Source of the DNA: Anisakis pegreffii
Lineage: Eukaryota > Nematoda > Chromadorea > Rhabditida > Anisakidae
Reading direction: 5' to 3'
DNA: 64,000 bases
NCBI GenBank assembly: GCA_035041965.1
Contig: JAPYMA010000154.1
Coordinates: forward strand, 114,747 to 178,746
The notes beneath the pieces were generated by a model. That model was not told the origin of the DNA. It worked only from the letters and a program-made list of their open reading frames with translations, and searched no databases. Positions 38,515-47,400 of the stretch are shown one piece after another. The stretch's first letter is position 1. The number at the start of each line of letters is the position of its first letter. A program made the translations under genes and the position numbers.

Positions 38515-40344
38515 TCAAGCAACAATTTTCTTTTTTGGTCGGTATTCAGCCACCACAACTGCATGATCTCGTTCATAAGGTTCCAACGTGACTTGTTCAC
38601 GAGGCTTGAACTTTTCAGCTTTTAATTTATTCACTTCACCTGCGAACACTGCTTCCGGTTCTGCCGTTGAATCAACACAATTCGCCTGAAGAACAAGCTG
38701 AGATAGAATCATAACTAAAGGTAAAATTAACAAAGAGACGACGAAAAATGTGAACATTATGACAGGATGCTACAACACTGATGAGAATTTAAATGTGAAT
38801 AAACACAAATGACCTTAATAGAAATGACAGCATGGCCTCCGTTCTTGAGGAAATGATGTGCGTTTAGTGCGACGATACGTGCTTGATCTGGTTGTGCTAC
38901 ATCCGAGAATATCGTATCGACCATTCCTTCAATTGAATTTAATTACACACTAGCAACAACGTTTAATAAACCAAACACATACCAACAAGCATCCGATACT
39001 TATGGGGGTGTCTCGCGTCTTCAACTATTGGTATTATATTCGGTCGTTTCTTCGCAACATTTAATAGATCACGACCAGAACGATTTGAAAATTCAACTGC
39101 GTAAACAAGACCCTCCTTCAAATAAGATGATCAGCGACTAATTACTATGATGACGACAGCAATGAAGTAACAATAAAACTGACCGGTCCAACAATGTCAG
39201 AGCAATGTGAAACGGTGGTACCGGAAGCAGCACCAAGATAAAGTAATTTAGTGCCCGGTTTGATATGGATGTCATCTAAACCACCCATCATCGAAGCAGC
39301 GAGTTTGGAACGGAAAGGATTCCAGATGCGATATTCGACTGGAGCGGTGGAAGTGGAGCTGGGATCGTTAGAGGTGCTTTCAACAGAGACTCGTTTCTCG
39401 CCATACACCGACTCACCGACGACCAAATTGCGAGTTGCAAGTGCATCTTCTTTGCCCTTTACAATGAACACACCTTCGTAACGATGTGGCTCAACCACGA
39501 CCCTTTTACCACCCTTCATACCCCCAGCACCACCACCACGACCACCTCGACCACGGGGTGAGCCTCCTCGTGGTGATCCACGACTACCGAATCTGAATTT
39601 ATTCATTGGTTTGCGATTTGGAAATGACATCAATAAAACGTGATTAAAGAACCAACCCGCCACGACCACCGCCTCTATCCCCAAAACTGCCTCTATCCCC
39701 GAAACCGCCTCTTCCACCTCGATCTCCAAAACCTCCTCGTTTAAAACCTCCACCACGACCACCGCGACCTGAAACACAAGTGAACAATCAAATTATTTAT
39801 TTTTGTAATAACCAATTTATAACCCAAAACTAATCAAATCAGCAATAATAATAAATGGTAATATGATCTAAACTAGAAATAAAATATAATTTACGAATAG
39901 ATGAATTACCTCCTCGGTCTCCTCGATCACTACCTCCTCCGAAGCCACCACCCCGACCTAAAAATTATTCGTTTAATCAAACCTATTACCAAATAACATA
40001 ACAATTAATCAATCAGCCAAACGAAACGTACCACCAAAACCACCCGAGCCACGAGGTGATCCGCGGAATCCACCACCCCGACCACCTTAAAACAATATTC
40101 CGATTGGAGAAGATTTGGGCAATTTTTTAATTAAACTTACTTCAACATATACTTCATAGACTTACACCCACTAAAAAAAAGATATCATGCTTACATATTA
40201 TTATAAATGCACAAAAAATAGGTGATGAAAAAATCTCTGCTATTGATCGCAATTCAGTTAGATCTAATATGAGTGAAACCTCACGTCAAAATAACAACTG
40301 TATTTACCTCCACCCCCTCTTGGTGAATATTCAGGGCGACCCAT
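38515..40344 (-). CDS. fib-1: Fibrillarin, snoRNP 2'-O-methyltransferase
   Basis: Eight exons: 40344-40308, 40085-40032, 39957-39910, 39768-39657, 39592-39184, 39115-38983, 38926-38814 and 38685-38515. They total 1,077 nt and encode 358 residues (C. elegans FIB-1 is about 350). The first four short exons and the start of the fifth encode the Gly/Arg-rich (GAR) domain with RGG and GDRGG units. The methyltransferase fold follows: [21 protein letters not shown], then the SAM-binding [83 protein letters not shown] and the conserved tail [17 protein letters not shown]. Fibrillarin methylates rRNA in box C/D snoRNPs in the nucleolus and also methylates a histone H2A glutamine. A candidate SL acceptor (gattcag) lies 11 bp upstream of the ATG. 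Confidence 0.97.
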
Positions 40345-40565
40345 CTTTAAGTTGACTGAATCTAAATGCAATTATAGAAAACACGTTTTCCTGAACACGA
40401 ACAAATGATAAAGGATATGTAATTCCACTACCGCACGATGATAGTCCTAAGTAGTGGAAATATAAAGGTGTAAATTAAACGCGCAATGAACGAATACCTC
40501 ATGAAACAATTAATTAATGAAAAGGATCACAAGCACAAAGACTTTTGTAGTTGTCAATTTTCGAA

Positions 40566-40771
40566 GGCACTAGTGTAGTCTTGGAGGGTAACGGCGAGTG
40601 TGCGCGCACAACAGCACTATGGCTGACGCTCAGCCTTAGCCTAAGCGTAGCCCCAGCCTCATGCTTAGACTGGGGCTTAAGTTGAGGCTGAGGCTGAGCC
40701 CCAGCCTAAGCGTTACAGTGCTGCTGAGCGTGCGCACGTTCGCCGTTGCCGCCAAAGACTACACTGGTACC
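40566..40771. mobile_element. Telomere-like-core MITE with 8-bp duplication (A)
   Basis: The ends are GGCACTAGTGTAGTCTTGG and, inverted, GGTACCAGTGTAGTCTTTGG. Flanking 8-mers TTTTCGAA (40,558-40,565) and GTTTCGAA (40,772-40,779) agree at 7 of 8. The interior is an inverted pair of degenerate telomere-like runs (CAGCCTTAGCCTAAGCG / CGCTTAGGCTGGGGCT). The element is 206 bp with no coding capacity. Confidence 0.87.
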
Positions 40772-40830
40772 GTTTCGAAATTCTCTCTGGCAGCGTTGAA
40801 GCAACATTTATATGGATACATTTATATCAA

Positions 40831-41038
40831 AGCACAAGTGTCGTTTGAGGGGCACAACTGCAAGCATACGCACGCTCAAAAGCATTATGGCTGAGGCTTA
40901 GGCCGAGGCTCAGGCTGCCTAAGCATAGCCTCAGCCTCAGTGCAATCGTGAGGCTGAGACAACGCCTAGGCCAAGGCTGAGTGCTGTTTTGCGTGCGCAC
41001 GCTTGCCATGTTGTGCCTCCTCATACAACACCAGTGCC
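40831..41038. mobile_element. Telomere-like-core MITE (B), relative of element A
   Basis: The ends AGCACAAGTGTCGTTTGAGG and (inverted) GGCACTGGTGTTGTATGAGG surround inverted ACGCACGC segments and a core of AGGCTTAGGCCGAGGCTCAGGC with its near-complement. It resembles element A at the ends and in overall design. The flanking 8-mers do not match, so it has no visible target duplication. Confidence 0.7.
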
Positions 41039-41067
41039 CAAATTAGAATACTGCTAGCGGTAAAAAC

Positions 41068-42100
41068 GTAGTCGGTCACACAAACTTCGTCTAGGTTCGC
41101 TTTTTGAGCAATGCGAACGCATGCTCACCATTTTGTGTGTGTGGTATAAAAAGCGTATTACTGAGACTTAGCCTCAGCCTGAGTGTGGCCTCAGCTTAAG
41201 CCTAAGCCTAGTCCCTGCCTCAACCTAAGCGTGGCCCCAGCCTCAGCCTGAGCCTCAGTAATACACATTAATCTGAGGCTTAGCCTCAGCTTGAGCGTGG
41301 CCTCAGCTTAAGCCTAAGCCTAGTCCCTGCCCCAACCTAAGCGTAGCCCCAGCTTCAGCCGGCACTTTTTACTTTGGGGGGGGTCGCACGCGAGCAAACT
41401 CGCGCATGTCACGCCTACTGCGCATGACCTCAGCCTCATCTGAGCGCAGCCTCAGACCGCTCGATGCTATAGCAGAGGCTAGCAAGCGAACTCGGGCTTA
41501 GGCTTAGGCTGAGACTACGCTTGGGCTGAGGTCATGCGCAGTAGGCGTGGCATGCGCAAGCTTGCTCGCGTGCGACCCCCCCAAAGTAAAAAGGTGCCCT
41601 TCAGCCTGAGCCTCAGTAATACACATTAGGCTGGGGCTTAGTCTCAGTCTGAGCATAGCCTCAACCTTAGTCTGAACGTGAGGCTGAGGATACGCTTGCT
41701 CACCATTTTGTGTGTGGTATAAAACGCGTATTACTGAGGCCTAGCCTCAGCCTAAGCCTCAGTAATACGTATTAGGTTGAGGCTTAGCCCAAGCCTAAGC
41801 CTAAGCGTAGCCTCAGCCTCAGTCTAAGCGTAGCCTCAGCCTCAACCTAAGTGTAGCCTCAGTCCCAGTCCGAGCGTGAGGCTGAGGCTACGCTTAAGCT
41901 AAGGCTGTGTCGGCCATAGTGCTGTTGTACTGCTGCACGCTCGCTGTTTTGCCCCTCAAACGACACCAGTACCATAAAATAGTGATAAACATTCTCGAAA
42001 TGTATCACATAGTCCGTGTTTTATATCACACACAAAATGGTGGTCGTGCGTTCGCACTGCTCAAAAAGCGAAGCCAAACGAAGTTTGTGTGACGGACTAC
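41068..42100. mobile_element. Composite 1-kb foldback element full of telomere-like repeats
   Basis: Inverted arms of about 90 bp bound it: GTAGTCGGTCACACAAACTT...TTTTTGAGCAATGCGAACGC...CACCATTTTGTGTGTG at the left and its complement ending GTGTGACGGACTAC at 42,100. Between them, dozens of units of the form GCCTCAGCCTAAGC, plus repeated modules (GTAATACACATTAG, CACCATTTTGTGTGTGGTATAAAA), indicate internal duplications. A further MITE sits inside it at 41,361-41,598. A decayed copy of the arm (TTGAGCAATGCGAACACATG) is seen at about 51,955-52,010 in an intron of the nucleoporin gene. Confidence 0.78.
41361..41598. mobile_element. 238-bp MITE nested in telomere-like block
   Basis: GGCACTTTTTACTTTGGGGG at the left and the inverse at the right (AGTAAAAAGGTGCC) bound the element, with inner inverted TCGCACGCGAGCAA arms. 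An exact 8-bp duplication CTTCAGCC flanks it (41,353-41,360 and 41,599-41,606). The occupied site GCCCCAGCTTCAGCC...TGAGCCTCAG has an empty counterpart at about 41,232-41,260 (GGCCCCAGCCTCAGCCTGAG), confirming insertion into an existing telomere-like array. Confidence 0.9.
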
Positions 42101-42696
42101 AGGTTGGCTAGGGGTTGGTAAAAGAAGCCAAATTACACTTTTGAAGCGACGCGGTCAGGTAGAGCACAGAGCAAAAGAGATCCGATAGGGCGAATTAATT
42201 AATGGATGAGGCACAGGAATTTAACGTATTTCAAAGCTACACCTGACCTGAATGTGTACATGAGGTGTCATTGGGAAGAGAAATAAATTTTCCACGTTCA
42301 GACAAAGACTGGCTACAAGAATTGGCTCATTTATGGAGCAGTAAAAGTTTAACCAGGGAAGTTTCAATCAAATAAACGTGATGTGATCAATTGAAGTGAA
42401 AAAAGTGTCGGAACAGAGATTTGATTGATCAATGCCAAGTAGTTTATTGAAAAGAGAATTGAATTCTCTACAAGCACAGAAGGTTTCAGGAAAATTCATC
42501 CTTTAGTTTTCGAAATTGTAACTTAAAAAGAACCTTCACGAGGAGAAATAATGCCTTTGCAAGCGATTGAAATGGAAAAAGTCTCGGAACAGAGATCAAT
42601 ACAAGCGAATGTTACAAGAGAGAATCGCACAGTACAAGCGCTTTCTATAAATCAGACATGAGCAGCAAAGGTACTCGTTTCATTTCAAGCTTTCAG

Positions 42697-43412
42697 ATCT
42701 ATTGCATACTGCATTATGGGCAGTGAAGAACACCACGAACGAATCCGATCGGCTTTGACGGCATTCATAACGAGGATGAAAGATGAAAGATGGATTGGTT
42801 TGTTTCTAGGTTTCCAAATTCACAGCCCAGTTATATCAAGGAAACATTCAACAAATACAAACATCCTAACGCACTCACTAAGGAAGATAAACATTCACAG
42901 ATTCTAGTTGCTCCTTTGAAGCCGCAAACGTACATTTCAGGTGTATTCATGAGCTTAGCAACATACAGTGGCATTGACGATATGCTGCAATGTAAGCGCA
43001 GTCTTGCGTCGCATGCTATGGATAGAAGGCGATGGGGAGATGATGTTGACCTTCTTGCCGCTGCACTTCGCTTCAATATCAATATCTTCGTTTTTACAAG
43101 CATGCGGACATGGCAGACATATTTCGAAGAAGTCGCGAGATCCTGCTCCGTGAGTGCTATTCAATCTAAAAACTACCGTCTTTTATTCTGCATGTTTATA
43201 CCATTTCTGAGTACTTCACACTACATCCGATCAGTTATATAGAGAGGACACCATCTTTCTCAACAAAATGGACCAATTGTAAACACGCGATCGTATGGTT
43301 CCTACTATACCTGAAATTGCAGATGTTGGTCGAGCCACTCCCACAACGACCAACACTGTTGCTGAGAAACGACTCCGGCTGTCACTTCGAGCCCCTGTTG
43401 GGCATTCTATAG
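42697..43412 (+). pseudogene. OTU-domain cysteine protease remnant
   Basis: Several OTU landmarks are readable in order. FRSIAYCIMGSEEHHERIRSAL (42,697-42,765 or so) follows the usual catalytic-Cys position; then after a frame change YISGVFMS...; RRWGDDVDLLAAALRFNIN (43,025-43,085) corresponds to the W-G-x-D/E-L-A block; after a candidate GTGAGT...CTGAG intron (43,150-43,211) PISYIE... leads to LLLRNDSGCHFEPLLG, which carries the OTU catalytic His, and a stop at 43,410. The segment that should hold D-G-x-C is absent: the sequence upstream of the TTTCAG acceptor gives no Cys motif. OTU proteins are ubiquitin-removing cysteine proteases and occur in some transposons. As it stands this copy looks inactive, unless an upstream exon exists that I missed. 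Confidence 0.6.
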
Positions 43413-43670
43413 GTCTGTTGAGCACTTAATGATTCTTTAGCAACCACTGCAGACACAACAGAAACGAGATCTGCATTGCCCAAATGCATGAAAAACAGTA
43501 TTATTATACTGTGGAAATTAAATCATTCTTATGGAACGGTCAATAATCAGCAATGACGAGTGGTATATAGCTGATGGAAGTGAGATATTTCGCCCATGAT
43601 TGACATAAATTTTCATCCACTTTTCACCGAACTTTTCACCGAATTTTTTGATCCGTCACTTTTCCCATTT

Positions 43671-43955
43671 CAATCGCTTGCAAAGGCATTATTTCTCCTC
43701 ATGAAGGTTCTTTTTAAGTTACAATCTCGAAAACTAAATGATGAATTTTCCTGAAACCTTCTGTGCTTGTAGAGAATTTAATTCTCTTTCCAATGGATTG
43801 CTTGGCATTGACCGATCAAATTTCTGTTTTAGCACTTTTTCCATTTCAATCGCTTGCAAAGGCATTATTTCTCCTCATGAAGGTTCTTTTTAAGTTACAA
43901 TCTCGAAAACTAAATGATGAATTTTCCTGAAACCTTCTGTGCTTGTAGAGAATTC
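43671..43955. repeat. Tandem duplication, 176-bp period
   Basis: The segment beginning CAATCGCTTGCAAAGGCATT at 43,671 repeats at 43,847, with identical following sequence through GAAACCTTCTGTGCTTGTAG. It makes up the right end of repeat R1; the inverted left end at 42,450-42,575 has a single unit. Confidence 0.85.
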
Positions 43956-43957
43956 AA

Positions 43958-44470
43958 TTTGGAATCAAACGCGAAGGTTGTGCTACGACGATTTCTCGTT
44001 ATTAGGTTTCACGGCTACATTCATTCCGTTCGTCTTGTGCGCTTTTACGAAGCGTTTTCCTCTCCTTCTCTCACCTTTAAACATTCAGGCCCGCGGCGTA
44101 CGAAAGTGCAATTTGGCTTCTTCTACCCACACCCTTTTATGAGGCACACGTAAATTGTCGGAGTAACATTTGTCGCGAAGCAAATTGTCGTAGACGCGTC
44201 ATGATGACACAGCGTAACGCAACACAGAGTGCAGCTGAACGTAAAACCTGAGTGTAAGCCTTAGCTTAAGCCTAAGTCTAAGATCAGGGTTGAGGCAACA
44301 GAAGCCAAAAAGCATTGTTGTACGCGCGTGCGTCCCAACGCTGACAGGTGAGAGAACGAGAGGAAAATGCTTTGCAGATGCGCATAAAATGAATTGATTG
44401 AATATGGCAGTGAAAACTGCAAAAGAGAAACAGGCACAGCTCCACTTTTGTAACTAATTCCAAATTCAAG
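43958..44470. mobile_element. Foldback element abutting R1, telomere-like centre
   Basis: AATTTGGAATCAAACGCGAAG... (43,958 on) is the inverse of ...CTAATTCCAAATTC (about 44,452-44,467). Inner segments GCGTTTTCCTCTCC/GAGAACGAGAGGAAAATGC and TTTGGCTTCTTCT/AGAAGCCAAAAAGC also pair. The centre near 44,250-44,285 has telomere-like AAGCCTTAGCTTAAGCCTAAG. The arms are about 150 bp and diverged, so this is an older element of the foldback set. Confidence 0.7.
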
Positions 44471-44765
44471 CATCCGCTAACTCGCAAATTTCCAGCAAAA
44501 ATGAACGTTCACTTTACCTAATTTTAATAAAAATGAACGTTTTTCTCAGAAATTGTAAAGTTGGCGAAATTGCACCTTGTCGCGGACTAAATTGTCGTAG
44601 ACCCGATCGACTGCGCGCTTGTCGTACTTGCATTTATCGTAGGCCTCTGTGCGCACATTGTGAGTGAACGTTGCAGATAGAGATGCCGTTTTTCACAAGA
44701 AGGGAGCGGTGTATTGTTCAAGCAATCATGGCTTCTTTATCCCTTTGCGATTGTCTCAGTCATGC

Positions 44766-45152
44766 TTAAAATAAAAAGTCTTGGTCACCGAGAGGACTTG
44801 TCCAAGCAGTAGCCTTCAAAACTAGTTCGATTGGACCTCGCATCGCCGCTTTAAAAGTCATATTATTTCCGGTGCTACGATATTTCAATGAGCCAAATAT
44901 GTGTGACGTTTTGTCCTTACTGGGTCGTTGCCATAGGTTAATCAGATGTAATGTTGTAGTTAAGTCAATAGAGAGTTGTGTTATATTACCGGTCAGGATA
45001 TTCTTTCTCAATTCTCCGTACATATTTACACCGTGTTTGGTTGACCCACATTGTGTGTTTGATAGACCAAACCAATTTTTTTCATTGATCCAAACTACAG
45101 AACTACACGTTTCACATGTTTGAAAGCACAGGTAGACACAACACAGTGACAT
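44766..45152 (-). CDS. Hypothetical protein or exon, 128 codons
   Basis: This is an uninterrupted minus-strand frame with balanced composition, unlike neighbouring chance frames. It contains CETCSSVVWINEKNWFGLSN, then GELRKNILTGNITQLSIDL and a C terminus WTSPLGDQDFLF. An AG (gcacag) directly precedes the first ATG and could be a splice acceptor. I recognise no family. It may be a lone exon, a transposon fragment or chance. Confidence 0.3.
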   Translation of the reverse strand: MSLCCVYLCFQTCETCSSVVWINEKNWFGLSNTQCGSTKHGVNMYGELRKNILTGNITQLSIDLTTTLHLINLWQRPSKDKTSHIFGSLKYRSTGNNMTFKAAMRGPIELVLKATAWTSPLGDQDFLF

Positions 45153-45346
45153 CTGTGCGGGGGTTTAAGACCGTCTCAAAGCTCCGACCTAGTTCCAACT
45201 CACAAGTAACTCATCGTTGTTGTGCTCAGCAAATCTTATTCATCATAGAAGCAATCTTTATAAGGATAAGGGTTTATAACGATGATTCAGCTGAATGAGC
45301 AGTAAATTTGAAGTGAATTTCAGCAGTTGATATCAGATCAGTGAAA

Positions 45347-46965
45347 ATGAAATTAACTGGATCGCGAGAAGAGACGGATCCACTGTCTCTTTCGCAACAA
45401 ATGCAAATTTCCGAAGAAGACACTCTGATCGCGTCAACAATACTCAATATAGCACAAACACAAGTGCAGATCTGTGCGAAAATGAACGAAATACAGGTCG
45501 ATTCCATTAGCTTTTGTTTCTTTAGTTTAATCAGCATTAAAATTCGATTTGTCAGCATCATTAAACTGCAGTTGTTTATAGCTGGTAAACACCTATTAAT
45601 GATTCCTATTTGTTACAATCTTAATCAATTCCATTGGTCTGTCTGATCTATGGTCTGCTGATCGATATCATTAATAAGAAACGAATGGCATCTATAAGAA
45701 TATTACATTGTAATTGCAGAGCGATCAGAAGACAATACTGGAGGAAGTGCGTCGAGAAAGAACTCAATCCGAAATGTTCATTAATGTTCTGCAGAAAGTA
45801 AGTCTCGTTTTACGTTGTAACAATGACATATTCGTTGATGGGAAACGAATGTTGAGGGCAGTGAATCAGATTGTAATGATCGTTTATGCGTAATGAAAGT
45901 GGAATTGTAATTGAAGTGTCACGAAGGTGAGTTGGAGCGTTTGATGAAGATGGTGAGACTGTTTTCGGATCGAGCTCCTCATCCTAATCAACAACAGCAA
46001 CAATCACAATTGACGTCGCAATCTCCTTATGGTATTTTACACTCAACTCTACTAATGCTAAATATGTTTCATGAATGCACTCTCCTCACTCGCTTAATAT
46101 TCAGGAACAACAGCTGGAATAGGCCGTGGAATGGGTATGATTCCTTCGGCGATGGCTATCGCTGGTAGTGTGTATGGGTCATCGAGTAACGATAGTCAGT
46201 TGATGGGTAATATGAATTTGAATGTACCCTTCCAACATTCGGTCACTGAAGATAGCACCGTCAACAATGCAGCACATCTGTATAATATTCAACATCAGTT
46301 AGCTGCTCAGCAACGTTTAATGGTCATTTATTTGTTATATAATCTCCAGTTCCGTTATCAGTCAAATATCACAATATCATCGCGAAAATCAACTCGAATA
46401 CCATTTTGTTAATGTTTGCTTTGATTCAGCGGAAAAGTTATAAGACGCGAACAAACTAGATATAGCTAGGCATAATTGCTGTATTAAATAACTGAGCTAG
46501 AGACAAGTAGCTGGTGACTATGATTGAAGGAATGTGAACAAGATAAAATTGAAAATATTTAAGGCATCTCAAAGTGCTTATCATCAGTATCATCCATCTT
46601 TTGCGACTGCATCAGACACTTCATATGGCACATTGAACAGACCTGCTTTTAATCCGTCGTAAGTTATTGATGTTTTATTGCTGAAGTAGAGTGAGATGAG
46701 AAGCACTGATTTGGATAGTATTGTTTATGTTATTGATCCGGTTAGTATGTGCCTCAGTTGCTATTGATCTCATTACCTGTTCATTAATTCGCTATTTAGA
46801 CTGCCGAATCCACCAGGGCAAGTGCTTGGTGTGGGCTATTCATCGTCACCAATGATATATCCTCCGGCAACATCAGCCACAGCTCAAAAACTCGTCATAG
46901 CACCACAGCAAAACAGTAATTCATCCGGTATCACCTCATCGTCATTAATTCACCTAACGCATTAG
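45347..46965 (+). CDS. Gln-rich coiled-coil protein, possible N-terminal part of the nucleoporin gene
   Basis: The exon chain is 45347-45496, 45720-45797, about 45916-46031, 46105-46320, 46563-46659 and from about 46,799. It encodes MKLTGSREETDPLSLSQQMQ, a helical stretch (LIASTILNIAQTQVQICAKMNEIQ, SDQKTILEEVRRERTQSEMFINVLQK, ELERLMKMVRLFSDRA) and a low-complexity Gln/Ser/Gly/Met-rich region (NQQQQQSQ, GIGRGMGMIPSAMAIAG). It either stops at 46,965 (LIHLTH) or splices at 46,916 (CAAAACA then gtaatt) into the exon at 47,401, where the frame continues in phase. In the latter case this is the N terminus of the RanBP2-like gene. The coiled-coil plus Q-rich design suits a nucleoporin scaffold segment, but no domain proves it. 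Confidence 0.65.
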
Positions 46966-47220
46966 TCCAGTCACTGTTTTAGTGATTGAGTGAACCACAC
47001 CAAGGGCACAGCAATGTCATTAGCCTCATCAAAACAAAACCCATACGACAATAAAATACCACAATACCGTTCAGCTGTCAGTGATAATTCATTTTCAATA
47101 ATGATTGCTGATCGTCATCTGTGTTCACCGTATTTATTCTCTTCCACCGTCCCGTCAAATTGTATACGTCTCATGTGGGAATATCATCTCCAGATCCATC
47201 TGGTTACATCATTCCTATCA

Positions 47221-47259
47221 TAACTCAGTCACTGTTTTTTAGAAACAGTGACTGAGTTA
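47221..47259. repeat. Perfect hairpin in intron/intergenic DNA
   Basis: AACTCAGTCACTGTTT (47,222-47,237) pairs exactly with 47,243-47,258 around a 5-nt loop; flanking bases extend the stem to about 18 bp. A partial copy of the stem (AGTCACTGTTTTAGTGA) is at about 46,971-46,987. It lies between the Q-rich exons and the RanBP2-like exons. Confidence 0.8.
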
Positions 47260-47400
47260 TAATAAGAATGGTGTAATGAGATGGATCTGCATGCTGAGTG
47301 CTTTAATACAAATTAACGAATAAAACGGTTATAATTAGTCAGTCTTTAACCTGTTTGATGTCGTAACGTTTAATTGCTCATTTAATGTATGAATGTTCAG

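Larger units (their letters stand above)
42160..43955. repeat. Repeat R1 with inverted ends flanking an OTU gene remnant
   Basis: Sequence at 42,410-42,590 (GATCAATGCCAAGTAGT, the GAGAATTGAATTCTC palindrome, AACTTAAAAAGAACCTTC, TTGCAAGCGATTGAAATGG) reappears inverted at 43,665-43,955. On that side it is present in two tandem units 176 bp apart. The two sides thus form long inverted repeats around the OTU-domain sequence, as in a DNA transposon. Another copy, disrupted by a hAT insertion, is at 30,640-32,240. Confidence 0.75.
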
